Numbered from the stretch's first letter, positions 16,349 to 26,489 are shown. The stretch is DNA of 64,000 nucleotides from Hydrogenovibrio sp. 3SP14C1 (GCF_029625905.1 NZ_JARTLM010000012.1:25765-89764), one strand, 5' to 3'. Translations and numbers: made by a program. Notes: generated by a model from the sequence alone, not told the origin.

Positions 16349-19261
16349 ATGTCAACACAGCACCCAGCGTTTGAATTTATTAATGAACACGTTATTGAAT
16401 CGTTGAACATCACGGTTCAGCATTTTAAACATAAAGTGACAGGAGCTGAGCACTACCACCTTTCTGCAGATGATCCTCAGAATGTGTTTATGGTTGCTTT
16501 AAGAACGGTTCCGATGGATTCAAGCGGGGTTGCGCATATCTTGGAACATACGGTTTTATGCGGCAGCGAAAAGTATCCCGTGCGGGACCCTTTCTTTATG
16601 ATGATTCGTCGTTCTTTGAATACCTTTATGAATGCTTTTACTTCTAGTGATTGGACAGCTTATCCGTTTGCAACAGAGAATAGAAAAGACTTTGATAATC
16701 TATTGCAAGTCTATATGGATGCTGTGTTTTTTCCAAATATTGACCCGTTAGATTTTGCACAGGAAGGACATCGTTTAGAGTTTGAGGAAATGGATAATCC
16801 TGATTCAAACTTAACCTATAAGGGTGTTGTATTTAATGAAATGAAAGGAGCGATGAGTTCTCCTGTCGCAACTTTATGGCAACAGTTTTCGAGTGAATTG
16901 TATCCAACTTCTACCTATCACTATAACAGTGGTGGGAACCCTAAAGACATTCCTGCTTTAACGTATGAGCAGTTAGTTGAATTCCACCGTTTTCATTATC
17001 ACCCGTCTAATTCGGTATTCTTAACGTACGGTGATATTCCTGCTCAAACGCATCAAGCTGATTTCGAATCTTTAGCGTTGCATCGTTTTAAAGAGAATGT
17101 ACCTAAGGTTATGGTAACGAATGAAGAGCGTTACACTGAACCTAAAACCGTCACCGGAAAATATGCGTTAAATGAAGACTCTTTAAGTGAGAAAACGCAT
17201 ATTGTTTTAGGCTGGTTGCTGGGTGAAAACAAAAATCCAATGGATGTTTTAAAAGGACATTTGTTGTCAGCAGTTTTATTGGATAATAGCGCCTCGCCAT
17301 TAAGACAGGCAATAGAGGAATCTGATTTGGCCGCAGCGCCCTCTCCGTTATGTGGACTGGAAGATTCCAATAAGGAAATGGCTTTTATTGCCGGGGTTCA
17401 AGGATCTGAAGCAGAACATGCTGAAGCCATTGAAGCGTTGATTATTGAGACTTTGCAAAACATTGTTGAAGAGGGGATCGATACCGAACAAGTAGAAGCC
17501 ATGTTGCACCAGCTTGAGTTTTCGCAACGTGAAATTGGTGGGGACAGCTACCCTTATGGACTTCAGCTGATTATACAAGCGTTGTCAGGCACGATGCATG
17601 AAGGGGATCCGATTGCTTTATTAGACACCAATGCCGCATTACAGCAGCTTAGAAAAGACGTCGAAAACCCAAGATTTATTCCCGACTTGATCCAAAACTG
17701 GATTCTGGATAATCCACATCGTGTGCGTTATACACTAGAACCGGATGATGGCTTATCCGCACAGGATGAGTCGGCAGAAAAAGCAAAATTGGCTGACATT
17801 CAGGCGCATTTATCTGATAAAGAAAAACAAGCAATCATTTCTCAATCGTTGGCTTTAAAAGCACGACAAGAACAAGATGATGATGCTTCCATTCTGCCAG
17901 AAGTAACCAAAAAAGATGTGCCTGCGGACATTAAAAACATCCGCCCGACACAACAAACAGACTTACCTTCAATGACGGCGTACCAAACTGGCACGAACGG
18001 GTTGACTTACCAACAGTTGGTTATTGATCTTCCCGATTTTTCTGAGTCAGAGAAAAAGGTTTTGCCTTTATTTAATGCTTGCTTGGCTGAATTAGGGTCA
18101 GCAGATCGAGATTATTTACAAACCCAATCACTGCAAGCGGCTTTGACGGGCGGGCTTTCTGCTCGCTCTACAGTCCGTGCTGATTTAAATAATATCGATC
18201 AGTTTCATAGTCATTTTATTTTGTCTGGAAAAGCATTGAATACCAACCAAGCCGATTTGGCCAATTTAATGTTGGAAACATTAGGAGAAGCGCGTTTTGA
18301 TGAACATGCTCGAATCCGTGACTTGGTAGGACAGATCCGTACTTCGATTGATCAAGGCGTGACGGGGAATGGACATGGTTTGGCAATGTCAGCAGCCACT
18401 CAAAATGCATCCCCTGTGGCAAACTGGAACTTTAATCGTTCGGGCTTTGCAGGCATTCAAACCATCAAGTCGCTTTACGATGGGTTATCAGAGGATAGTC
18501 AGTTAGAAACTCTGTCTAATCAGTTCCAATCAATTCAACAAAAATTGATGAACTCCGTTAAGCAATCATTGGTTATTTCAGATGAAGAAGGGCTTGATGG
18601 CGCGATTGAAAGTCTTTCTAGCTGGCAATCAATGATGACCAATACCTCGAATACAAATGGGCTAGAGCTGTCTGCATCACATGAAAAAATTCACCAGGCC
18701 TGGATTACCAGCACTCAAGTGAACTTCTGCGCCAAGTCTTATCCTGCAGTGGCCTCAGGCCATGAAGATGCACCGAAGTTGTCGGTGTTGGGCGCGTGTC
18801 TTCGGAATGGTTTTTTACATTCTCAGATTCGTGAAAAAGGCGGTGCTTATGGCGGAGGAGCGACTTTTAATGCCGAAGCGGGGGCTTTCGTATTCTTTTC
18901 GTATCGCGATCCGAGATTACAGGAAACGTTATCTGACTTTGACCGTTCTTTGCAATGGATCATGAGTAATGAAGCCACACAAGCAAAAGTGGATGAAGCG
19001 ATCCTTAATGTCATCAGCGCAATCGATAAGCCTGGATCTCCAGCTGGAGAGGCCAGAAAAGCCTTCTATCAAGATCTTTATGGTCGTAGTCATGATGTCC
19101 GAATGAAACATAGACAAGGCGTTTTAGACACCACTTTAGAGGATTTACGTCGGGTTGCGAACCAGTATTTGATGCCTGAGAAAGCTTCTTCTGCTGTGCT
19201 GACCCATTCCGGTATGGTCGACAGTCTGAAAAAAGATGAATTTGAAATTATTACATTGTAA
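16349..19261 (+). CDS. M16C zinc metallopeptidase, presequence protease (PreP) type
   Basis: Large oligopeptidase of 970 residues. The inverted zinc motif HILEH (His63, Glu66, His67) is followed about 90 residues later by the GVVFNEMKGAMSSP segment carrying the distal zinc glutamate. The four-domain M16C layout is complete, with the inactive C-terminal half showing REKGGAYGGGA, the substrate-anchoring Arg/Tyr region. There is no signal peptide, so it is likely cytoplasmic. In mitochondria and plastids PreP clears targeting peptides; bacterial relatives are presumed to degrade short peptides. The next gene starts 12 bases downstream. Confidence 0.88.
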   Translation: MSTQHPAFEFINEHVIESLNITVQHFKHKVTGAEHYHLSADDPQNVFMVALRTVPMDSSGVAHILEHTVLCGSEKYPVRDPFFMMIRRSLNTFMNAFTSSDWTAYPFATENRKDFDNLLQVYMDAVFFPNIDPLDFAQEGHRLEFEEMDNPDSNLTYKGVVFNEMKGAMSSPVATLWQQFSSELYPTSTYHYNSGGNPKDIPALTYEQLVEFHRFHYHPSNSVFLTYGDIPAQTHQADFESLALHRFKENVPKVMVTNEERYTEPKTVTGKYALNEDSLSEKTHIVLGWLLGENKNPMDVLKGHLLSAVLLDNSASPLRQAIEESDLAAAPSPLCGLEDSNKEMAFIAGVQGSEAEHAEAIEALIIETLQNIVEEGIDTEQVEAMLHQLEFSQREIGGDSYPYGLQLIIQALSGTMHEGDPIALLDTNAALQQLRKDVENPRFIPDLIQNWILDNPHRVRYTLEPDDGLSAQDESAEKAKLADIQAHLSDKEKQAIISQSLALKARQEQDDDASILPEVTKKDVPADIKNIRPTQQTDLPSMTAYQTGTNGLTYQQLVIDLPDFSESEKKVLPLFNACLAELGSADRDYLQTQSLQAALTGGLSARSTVRADLNNIDQFHSHFILSGKALNTNQADLANLMLETLGEARFDEHARIRDLVGQIRTSIDQGVTGNGHGLAMSAATQNASPVANWNFNRSGFAGIQTIKSLYDGLSEDSQLETLSNQFQSIQQKLMNSVKQSLVISDEEGLDGAIESLSSWQSMMTNTSNTNGLELSASHEKIHQAWITSTQVNFCAKSYPAVASGHEDAPKLSVLGACLRNGFLHSQIREKGGAYGGGATFNAEAGAFVFFSYRDPRLQETLSDFDRSLQWIMSNEATQAKVDEAILNVISAIDKPGSPAGEARKAFYQDLYGRSHDVRMKHRQGVLDTTLEDLRRVANQYLMPEKASSAVLTHSGMVDSLKKDEFEIITL

Positions 19262-19272
19262 GAAGGATATTT

Positions 19273-19740
19273 GTGTTTAAGAAAATAACGTTCTTTTTGC
19301 TGCTGTCCACGCTATTGGTGGGATGTAGCAATGATTTGATTCGGCCCGATGATAAGCATATAGAAGCGATGATTCAAGTTAATACGGAAGTGACGAATCA
19401 GCACCAGTTACTGCTTAAAATCAAAAGCTGGATGCAGTCGCGTATTACTGCTCCAGGTGCAGAGGTCGAGTACTTCAATATGACGAATCACCAAGTGAAT
19501 GGAAAAGGGATGCTTACAATAGACATCCGTGGTAAAAAATTGCAAACACAATATTTAGTTACAGTAGAAGTTATCTCACCGAGCTTGATTCAATTTGATT
19601 CGCGGGACTTTGTCGATTTGCCCGGTGCAAGGTATGGTGAATCAGATCGTGCTGAAATCTTTCATAATTTCATTAAGCCAAAAGTGATGCAAGTGGTGGA
19701 ATCGTTAGATATTTATCTAAATGAAGATGAGTCTTTTTAG
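19273..19740 (+). CDS. Putative lipoprotein, unknown function
   Basis: A 155-residue protein starting at GTG 19273, with AGAAGGA nine bases upstream. A signal peptide ends in the lipobox LLVGC with the modified cysteine at residue 18; the next residues are Ser-Asn, not Asp, so outer-membrane sorting is expected. The mature part is a mixed alpha/beta sequence with no domain recognised. It is probably cotranscribed with the PreP gene. It is not an obvious Lpp or BamE-type protein. Confidence 0.7.
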   Translation: MFKKITFFLLLSTLLVGCSNDLIRPDDKHIEAMIQVNTEVTNQHQLLLKIKSWMQSRITAPGAEVEYFNMTNHQVNGKGMLTIDIRGKKLQTQYLVTVEVISPSLIQFDSRDFVDLPGARYGESDRAEIFHNFIKPKVMQVVESLDIYLNEDESF

Positions 19741-19750
19741 AGTGCTTACT

Positions 19751-19786
19751 GGTTAAAACATTTTAAAGTGTTTTAACCATGTCTTT
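19751..19786. terminator. Bidirectional hairpin between convergent genes
   Basis: GGTTAAAACA (19751-19760) and TGTTTTAACC (19769-19778), a ten-pair stem with an eight-base loop, followed on the + strand by TCTTTTTT. It separates the lipoprotein gene from the convergent cupin gene. Confidence 0.72.
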
Positions 19787-19792
19787 TTTAAC

Positions 19793-20962
19793 TTATTGAA
19801 TTACTTCAATAAACTGTAGATTCCATAAGTCGTATAATAATGCCTGATTACCTGAGTGATTCAAGTAAGATTTAAGCTTTGTTTGATCTATAAAACGTTG
19901 GTTACATAAACAACGAATAAAGTCCGGCTCAGCATGAAAATCTTGCCACTCGGCACTGTTAATATAGAGTTTAACCTGGTTTTGACTAAATTCTGTATAG
20001 GCAAATCGGCAGACAGCATCCCTTAAAATACCTTCTGCATCTTGTAAGGCCTCAACGAAAGTTTCTTTCGGGCAGCTTTCAGTTTCACTAAGGGGGTTAG
20101 GTAATAGCTGAGATGCTCCTTGGTCCAGTTGTGTCGCGAAACGACCAAACCAATTTTTAAGAGCCTCTTCATTTTCAAGCGCAGCCTTAAGTAACGCTTG
20201 CGCTTGTTGCCAACTGCCTTCTGAAATTTGACCAGGCGCGGTGCCTTGCCAGTTAGGATCTTGGTAAAGAGATTGAAACTGCTGTGTTTCCGCTAAGTAA
20301 TCGCCAAAGCTGTCCCATAACTCTAAGCCGCGATACGTTCGGTAGCCAATGGAGAACGTCATACAATCTTCTGTCAAACCGACGCCATGATGCCCCCATT
20401 TAGGCGGAACATAGAGAATATCGCCTGGCTGGCAGACATACTCATCTTCTACCTTAAACCGTTTCATTAATCGTAAGTCGACCCCTTCAATATAATTGCT
20501 TTCATCACAGTCTTGCGAAGTCAGTTGCCAACGACGTTCGCCTTGGGCTTGTAATAAAAACACATCATAGTGATCGAAATGAGGTCCGACGTTTCCACCT
20601 TCAGTCGCGTAGCTGACCATAATGTCATCAATGCGCCAGCTTGGAATAAAATCAAATTCATTCAGCAGTTCGGTGACTTCAGGTAATAAACGATCCATTC
20701 CCTGAACTAATAACGTCCAGTTCTTTTCCGGCAAGTTTTGATAAAAAGCTTCGTCAAAAGGGCCTTTTTTGAGTTCATACTTTTCTGCATCATGTTGAAT
20801 AACAATTCGGCTTTCAACTTCTTCTTCTAAGGAAAGTCCGGCCAGTTCTTCCGCACTGACGGGTGGAGAAAAGTTAGGCAAAGCATTGCGAATTAAAAGG
20901 GGCTTTTTTTGCCAGTATTCAGAAAGGAAACTTTCTTTATCTAAAAGGTCGAAATGAATCAT
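19793..20962 (-). CDS. roxA: JmjC/cupin-fold 2-oxoglutarate oxygenase, RoxA (YcfD)-like
   Basis: Fe(II)/2-oxoglutarate-dependent oxygenase of 389 residues; E. coli RoxA hydroxylates an arginine of ribosomal protein L16. The JmjC core shows the HxD iron motif in GPHFDHYDVFLLQAQGERRW and the distal histidine in PPKWGHHGVGL, with YEL-to-WLL repression-type residues absent. A winged-helix-like C-terminal domain follows. The frame is open upstream to 21115, but ATG 20962 gives the family N-terminus (IHFDLLDKESFLSEYWQKKPLL). A TATAAT on this strand at 21001-20996 may be its -10 box; no clear ribosome binding site was seen. Confidence 0.83.
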   Translation of the reverse strand: MIHFDLLDKESFLSEYWQKKPLLIRNALPNFSPPVSAEELAGLSLEEEVESRIVIQHDAEKYELKKGPFDEAFYQNLPEKNWTLLVQGMDRLLPEVTELLNEFDFIPSWRIDDIMVSYATEGGNVGPHFDHYDVFLLQAQGERRWQLTSQDCDESNYIEGVDLRLMKRFKVEDEYVCQPGDILYVPPKWGHHGVGLTEDCMTFSIGYRTYRGLELWDSFGDYLAETQQFQSLYQDPNWQGTAPGQISEGSWQQAQALLKAALENEEALKNWFGRFATQLDQGASQLLPNPLSETESCPKETFVEALQDAEGILRDAVCRFAYTEFSQNQVKLYINSAEWQDFHAEPDFIRCLCNQRFIDQTKLKSYLNHSGNQALLYDLWNLQFIEVIQ

Positions 20963-21066
20963 AATAGCTGTAAAACTCGTATTAAATATGGGTGCATTAT
21001 AGCGTTTTAAAATGCATTCATATAGACTATTTAAAGGCGTTTCATGATTCCTGAATAGGTATTCAA

Positions 21067-22182
21067 ATGAAACAAAAACCGTCGAAAAATAATTTTGGGA
21101 TTGGTATGAATACACAACATAAAACCTGGTTAAGTGGCATTCTCTTTCTGGCTGTCATTGTTGCAGCCATTTCGATCTACGTAAAAGAAATGCCTACGGT
21201 CTTGCCTGATGATGTCGTTAAGGTCAATGGTCGAACAGAAGCAGACCACTATTTGGCCTCAACCAAAGTATCTGGCAAGATTTTAAAGGTTTTGGTACGT
21301 GAAGGGGATGAGGTCAAAAAAGATCAGGTTTTGGCGGTTTTAGATGATGCTCAAGTCAGAGCGAAGGTCACTCAGGCAGCCGCTGCTTATGGGGCAGCCC
21401 AAGCACGTTTAAAGGCAGCTAAAACGAATTTAAAAGTGTTAAAAAACCAAGTGCCTTTGCAGATTGCAACGGCTGAATCAGCAGTTAAGCACAGTAAGGC
21501 TGTTTTGAACAGTGCCGTTGAAAATGCACAGCAGGCCAAAATTGATGAACGCCGTTATGCTAAATTGTATGAAAAAGGCACAATCCAAAAGCATCAACAT
21601 GAATCAGCTGCATTGGCGAAGAAAATTGCAGATGATAATGTCTTAATTGCAAAAGCAGCAATCAATAAAGCTCAAAAGGCACTCAATGAAACCAAGTTGG
21701 GATGGCAACAGATTGAAGCAAGGCAAGATGATGTCAATGCGGTTAAAGCGCAAAATTTACAAGCTCAAGCCGCTTTAATGGAAGCAATGAGTGTCTTTGA
21801 TGATATGAGAATTAAATCGCCCACTGATGGTGTTATCACAACCAAACTGATTAACGAAGGTGAGGTCATTGCCTCGGGTGCAGGGTTGTTTGATATTGTT
21901 AACTTAAACCAAGTTTACCTAAAAGGCTATATTGCCGAGAATAAAGTAGGGTTGGTGCATTTGGGGCAAAAAGCAAATATTAAAATCGATTCCTTGCCAG
22001 AACAGAACTTTCCAGCCACCATTCGATATATAGCCTCGGAAACGGAGTTCACTCCGAAAGAAGTTCAAACGCAGGACGAGCGCGTTAAATTGGTGTATGC
22101 CATCAAATTATATCTCGACGATAACCCAAAGAAACGAATTACTCCTGGGCTCCCAGCAGATGCTTATGTTCAGGTGAAATAA
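21067..22182 (+). CDS. HlyD-family membrane fusion protein (YhiI-like)
   Basis: Periplasmic adaptor of up to 371 residues with an uncleaved N-terminal membrane anchor (about 17-37), a lipoyl-like half motif (VSGKILKVLVREGDEVKKDQVLAVLDD), a long Ala/Lys/Gln-rich coiled coil (about 100-235), the second lipoyl half (IKSPTDGVITTKLINEGE) and a beta-barrel domain. The start may be 21067 or ATG 21106; neither has a convincing ribosome binding site. Two bases separate it from an RbbA-like ATPase gene, and two ABC-2 permease genes follow, so it links an inner-membrane exporter to an outer-membrane channel. Confidence 0.88.
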   Translation: MKQKPSKNNFGIGMNTQHKTWLSGILFLAVIVAAISIYVKEMPTVLPDDVVKVNGRTEADHYLASTKVSGKILKVLVREGDEVKKDQVLAVLDDAQVRAKVTQAAAAYGAAQARLKAAKTNLKVLKNQVPLQIATAESAVKHSKAVLNSAVENAQQAKIDERRYAKLYEKGTIQKHQHESAALAKKIADDNVLIAKAAINKAQKALNETKLGWQQIEARQDDVNAVKAQNLQAQAALMEAMSVFDDMRIKSPTDGVITTKLINEGEVIASGAGLFDIVNLNQVYLKGYIAENKVGLVHLGQKANIKIDSLPEQNFPATIRYIASETEFTPKEVQTQDERVKLVYAIKLYLDDNPKKRITPGLPADAYVQVK

Positions 22183-22183
22183 G

Positions 22184-24136
22184 ATGGATTTTGCGGTTCA
22201 AGCAAATCAAGTCTGTAAACGCTATCGAAAAAAGACAGCCATAGAGGATATTTCTGTCGACGTTCGCACCGGCGAAATCTATGGATTAATTGGTCCGGAT
22301 GGTGCAGGAAAAAGTTCGTTGATGCAATGTATTTCCGGGGTATTAACTTACGATTCTGGTGAGATTCATGTGTTTGGTCAATGCATCGATTCTGAAAAAA
22401 CGGCAGAAAAGATAAAGCACCGTATTGGGTTTATGCCACAAGGCTTAGGCTTGAACCTTTATCCTGATTTAAGCATTGAAGAGAATATCGATTTCTTTGC
22501 AAATTTAAGAGGGGTGTCTGCAGAGTTGCTAACACAGCGTAAAGAAATGCTGTTATCGGTTGCGAAACTCACGTCTTTTAAAACCCGAGCAATGAAAAAT
22601 TTATCGGGCGGAATGAAGCAGAAACTTGGTCTAATTTGTACCTTAATTCATCAGCCAGAGTTGATTATTCTGGATGAACCGACGACCGGCGTTGATCCAA
22701 TTTCTCGGCGAGATTTCTGGGAAATGCTTAATCGTTTGGTGATGGAAGAAGGGATGACGGCTTTGGTTTCGACCGCTTATATGGATGAAGCCAGCCGTTT
22801 TCATCGTTTAAGTGTGATGCACCAAGGAAAAGTACTAGAGCAAGGCAGTGCGGATGAGATCGTTTCTAAGTCACCTGGTTGGGTTGTTGAAATTGAAACG
22901 ACTCAACCGGATCAAGTATTGGCGACACTGAGAACACAATTTGAAATCGTAGAACAATTGGGGCAAATGGTTCGCCTGGTTGCCTTTGGGCAAGATAAAA
23001 ATACGATTGAATCAATTCTTAAAAACTTATTAAATTCAGAAGAACTGCAATGGCATTTTTTACCTATTGGTCTAGAAGAGTTTTTTATTCAGCGTTTAAA
23101 AAATCATTCAGCCACTGCCGAAAAACAGCTTCAAAAACAGCCTGACCTTATTTCTAAATCTCATGCTAAAAATAATACAGCGGACACGAGTGCGCTTATC
23201 AAAGCGGATAAGCTCGTTCGTCGGTTCGGCAACTTTACCGCCGCAGACCAAGTCAGTTTTGAGGTCAGGCCTGGTGAAATTTTTGGGTTATTAGGCGCAA
23301 ATGGTGCGGGCAAAAGTACCGTAATCAAAATGTTGACCGGCATTCTTCCGCCCTCTGAAGGGGCAGGCTTTGTTGCCAATCAGAATATGGCGCATTCAGG
23401 AATGGCAATCAAAGAAAGCATCGGTTATATGTCACAAGCTTTTTCGTTGTATCTAGACTTAACGGTATTGGAAAACATTAAATTGTTCGGCCGTATTTAT
23501 GGTTTGACTGGCCAGAAGTTAAAAGAGCGGATTGATTGGGTGATAAAAATTGGGCACTTACAGTCGGTTCAGAACGAGACTGCGGGTAGTTTACCGATGG
23601 GGAAAAGACAACGACTGGCTTTGGGGTGTGCTTTAATTCATCAGCCGAAAGTACTTTTTTTGGATGAACCGACATCGGGTGTAGACCCTATTGGCCGAGC
23701 TGAATTCTGGCGTATTTTAGTGAGATTGGCTTCTGACTTAGGCGTTGCGATTTTAATCACAACGCACTATATGCTAGAAGCAGAACATTGCCATCGCCTG
23801 GCTTTAATGCAGGCTGGAAAAATCGTTGCCTATGATACGCCTTATGCCTTGAAGCAATCTCTTAAACAACGTAAAGGACAGGTTTTAAGTTTTAAAGTGA
23901 CGCATCCTTATCGGGCTTTGTCTTGTTTAGAAAAAGCCGGTTATCAAGATATTTCTTTATTTGGTAATCGTCTTCAGTTGTTTTCAAAAGAAGTTAAAGA
24001 CGTTTCTAATAATGTAATTAATATATTAAAAAACAACCAGATAGAGGTAAAAGATACCATGGTGCTTCAACCTTCTTTAGAGGATGTTTTTGTTGATAAA
24101 ATTGAAACGGCTCTCGCCAAACATGAGCTCAGCTAG
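22184..24136 (+). CDS. Tandem ABC ATPase, RbbA-like, lacking the fused permease domain
   Basis: Two nucleotide-binding domains in one 650-residue chain. The first (about 1-240) has Walker A GPDGAGKSS, signature LSGGMKQKLGL and Walker B LIILDEPTTGVDP. The second (about 340-570) has Walker A GANGAGKST, a degenerate signature LPMGKRQRLAL and Walker B VLFLDEPTSGVDP. The GPDGAGKSS and degenerate second signature are as recalled for E. coli RbbA, where the same chain continues into a permease domain. Here the chain stops and the permease is the next gene, 12 bases away. It drives an ABC-2-type exporter of unknown substrate. Confidence 0.88.
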   Translation: MDFAVQANQVCKRYRKKTAIEDISVDVRTGEIYGLIGPDGAGKSSLMQCISGVLTYDSGEIHVFGQCIDSEKTAEKIKHRIGFMPQGLGLNLYPDLSIEENIDFFANLRGVSAELLTQRKEMLLSVAKLTSFKTRAMKNLSGGMKQKLGLICTLIHQPELIILDEPTTGVDPISRRDFWEMLNRLVMEEGMTALVSTAYMDEASRFHRLSVMHQGKVLEQGSADEIVSKSPGWVVEIETTQPDQVLATLRTQFEIVEQLGQMVRLVAFGQDKNTIESILKNLLNSEELQWHFLPIGLEEFFIQRLKNHSATAEKQLQKQPDLISKSHAKNNTADTSALIKADKLVRRFGNFTAADQVSFEVRPGEIFGLLGANGAGKSTVIKMLTGILPPSEGAGFVANQNMAHSGMAIKESIGYMSQAFSLYLDLTVLENIKLFGRIYGLTGQKLKERIDWVIKIGHLQSVQNETAGSLPMGKRQRLALGCALIHQPKVLFLDEPTSGVDPIGRAEFWRILVRLASDLGVAILITTHYMLEAEHCHRLALMQAGKIVAYDTPYALKQSLKQRKGQVLSFKVTHPYRALSCLEKAGYQDISLFGNRLQLFSKEVKDVSNNVINILKNNQIEVKDTMVLQPSLEDVFVDKIETALAKHELS

Positions 24137-24147
24137 GAACGTTTTAC

Positions 24148-25302
24148 ATGAATATTCGTAAAATATTAACCTTATCAAAAAAAGAATGGCTCGAGATTTG
24201 GCGTGATCGAGTGTACTTCACCATGGCGTTTATTTTTCCATTTGTGATGATGATGGTTCTGGGATTCGGCATGAGTTTTGATGTGGAAAAAATGCCTTTT
24301 GTGATTGTTGATTATGATCAATCTGATCTCAGCCGAGAGTACTCACATAAATTTATCAGCTCTCGTTATTTTGATTATAAAGGTCATCTAAAAAAAGCCT
24401 CGGATGCGGATGAGTTGATTGCTAAAGCAGACATTCGATTTTTGTTGGTGATTCCGCCGGAGTTTTCGAAAAACCTCAAGCAGGGCAAGCCGGCACAGGT
24501 ACAAACTCAAATTGACGGGCAGTTTACTTATCGAGCGTCAATGGTAAAAGGGTATGTCAGTGCTATCACTGCGCATTTCAATTCAGAATTGACGCAAGAT
24601 TGGTTTGCTAAAAAACGTGGAATTTCTAAACAAGAGCTGCAAGCGATGTTGGCGCCGGTTACTCTACAAACCCATTATTTATATAACAACGAACTGAAAA
24701 GTATCTGGTCAACTGGCACAGGCATGATTATGTTGGTCATGTTGGTTGCCCCAGCCATGCTAGCGGCACTTGGTGTCGTCCGCGAAAAAGAAAGTGGATC
24801 GATTTTTAATATCTATGCCTCTACGGTCACGCCGGCTGAATTCATTACCGGTAAAATTCTGCCTTATATCTTGATTTCTTATATCAATATTTCCATTCTC
24901 AGTTTGGCGGCGGTGCTGTTGTTTGAAGCGCCCTTTAAAGGAGAGTTGTCGCTGTTAATGGTCAGTAATCTGTTGTATGTCGCCAGTGCGGCTGCAATTG
25001 GCTTGGTTATTTCGACCTTTGTAAAATCTCAGGCAGCGGCGGCTTTGATCGCCATGATAGGGACTATGATTCCCGCAATGATGTATTCGGGCTTGATGAT
25101 GCCTGTCGCGTCAATGGCCGCCGAGGCAAAAATAGAAGCGCATGCTTTTCCTGCGATGTATCAATTGGAAATACTTTGGGGGACTTATTTAAAAGGACAA
25201 GGGTGGCAGGAACTTTGGCCTAATTTGTTTGTCATCACCGGCTTTCTCTTGCTTTATTGGGGGGTTGCAGTACTACGATTCCATAAGAGGGTAAAAGCAT
25301 GA
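24148..25302 (+). CDS. ABC-2 type permease (equivalent of the RbbA C-terminal domain)
   Basis: Inner-membrane protein of 384 residues: one N-terminal membrane segment (about 24-45), a periplasmic domain (about 50-180) and five C-terminal segments, the ABC-2 architecture. The cytoplasmic coupling region VVREKESGSIFNIYASTVTPAEFI is typical. It pairs with the following permease (four-base overlap) and the preceding dual ATPase. The two permeases are similar in layout and probably form a heterodimer. Substrate unknown. Confidence 0.87.
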   Translation: MNIRKILTLSKKEWLEIWRDRVYFTMAFIFPFVMMMVLGFGMSFDVEKMPFVIVDYDQSDLSREYSHKFISSRYFDYKGHLKKASDADELIAKADIRFLLVIPPEFSKNLKQGKPAQVQTQIDGQFTYRASMVKGYVSAITAHFNSELTQDWFAKKRGISKQELQAMLAPVTLQTHYLYNNELKSIWSTGTGMIMLVMLVAPAMLAALGVVREKESGSIFNIYASTVTPAEFITGKILPYILISYINISILSLAAVLLFEAPFKGELSLLMVSNLLYVASAAAIGLVISTFVKSQAAAALIAMIGTMIPAMMYSGLMMPVASMAAEAKIEAHAFPAMYQLEILWGTYLKGQGWQELWPNLFVITGFLLLYWGVAVLRFHKRVKA

Positions 25303-26444
25303 ACTGGCTTTGGTGGCGTCGCATTTTTGCGTTAACACAAAAAGAATTGTTGCAGTTTAGTCGTGATTTGATTTTGGTTGTTGCGACGATTTATTTCTTT
25401 ACTGGGGAAGTTTATATTGCAGGGAAAGGGGTTAGCCTAGAGTTGGTCAAGGCGCCTATTGGGTATATGGATCACGATCAGTCCTTAGCAAGCCGAGAAT
25501 GGTTAAATAAATTACGCCCGCCTTATTTTGATGTGAAAGGTCAGATTACCGAACAATCGACCGCTTTAAAGCTATTAGATAGCAGTCAGTTGCTTGGTGT
25601 GATTGATATTCCCCCCAACTTTCAAAGAGATTTACTGAACGGACGACCAACCGAAATTGGATTTCAGCTGGATGGCAGTAATGTCGTTTTAGGTAATTTG
25701 GCAAACAGTTACACTGGGTTGGCAAATGCATACTTCAATCAAGAGTGGATGCTGAAGCAAATGAAGGTGACGCCGGCGCAAGCTTTGGAAGTGCCTAGAG
25801 TGGATGTTCGTCAGATGATTTTGTTTAACCCAGAAGGTAATAATGCCTGGTTTATGTCCATTTCTGAAATGATGACAGTGATGACCATGCTGTCGTTGTT
25901 CTTAACTGCCGCAATCGTGGTGAAGGAAAAAGAACGCGGTACGATTGAACAGCTTTCGATTGCACCGCTTACCCCGTTGCAAATCTTGTTGCCGAAGATT
26001 CTCGCGGTTGAGTTAATCTTGTTGTGTGGTATTGCCTTATCGATTTTTGTGGTGTTATTGCCTGTCTTTAAGGTGCCTTTTCAAGGCAGCTTTTTCTTAT
26101 TCTTCTTGGTGTCTGCTGTTTATGTGTATGCCGTTTCAGGCTTAGGGTTGTTTATCGCGACGATTAGTAAAAACTTGGCTCAGGTTATGATTATTTCAAT
26201 TTTGTTGTTAATGCCCATTATTTTATTGTCAGGTGCTTTTACGCCGCCTGAAGCGATGCCTGAGTGGGAACAAGCTTTGATTTGGTTATCACCGTTGTAT
26301 TATTACATCAATATGGGGTATGGCATTATTTTGAAAGGGTCAGGCCTGGAGATTATTTGGCAGAATTTATTGGCGTTGTTCGCATTAGGAACGGTCTTGT
26401 TTTTATTCGGTATTCGTCAGTTCAAAAAACAATTTGGCGCCTAG
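25299..26444 (+). CDS. ABC-2 type permease (YhhJ-like)
   Basis: A 381-residue inner-membrane protein with the same organisation as its neighbour: one N-terminal segment, a periplasmic domain and five C-terminal segments. The coupling motif VVKEKERGTIEQLSIAPLTPLQILLPK is characteristic of YhhJ. Its ATG lies inside the previous gene's 3' end, so translation is probably coupled. It is the last gene of the four-gene exporter unit. No outer-membrane TolC gene is nearby, so a channel encoded elsewhere is expected. Confidence 0.88.
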   Translation: MNWLWWRRIFALTQKELLQFSRDLILVVATIYFFTGEVYIAGKGVSLELVKAPIGYMDHDQSLASREWLNKLRPPYFDVKGQITEQSTALKLLDSSQLLGVIDIPPNFQRDLLNGRPTEIGFQLDGSNVVLGNLANSYTGLANAYFNQEWMLKQMKVTPAQALEVPRVDVRQMILFNPEGNNAWFMSISEMMTVMTMLSLFLTAAIVVKEKERGTIEQLSIAPLTPLQILLPKILAVELILLCGIALSIFVVLLPVFKVPFQGSFFLFFLVSAVYVYAVSGLGLFIATISKNLAQVMIISILLLMPIILLSGAFTPPEAMPEWEQALIWLSPLYYYINMGYGIILKGSGLEIIWQNLLALFALGTVLFLFGIRQFKKQFGA

Positions 26445-26468
26445 TTTAATCTTTCGACAAGCCATAAA

Positions 26469-26489
26469 AAAACCCGGTCAAGCCGGGTT
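26469..26489 (-). terminator. Intrinsic terminator shared by purB and the exporter operon
   Basis: AACCCGG (26471-26477) and CCGGGTT (26483-26489) with a five-base loop. Read on the minus strand it is followed by a seven-T run, making it the purB terminator; on the plus strand the following CTTT is weaker. Confidence 0.85.
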
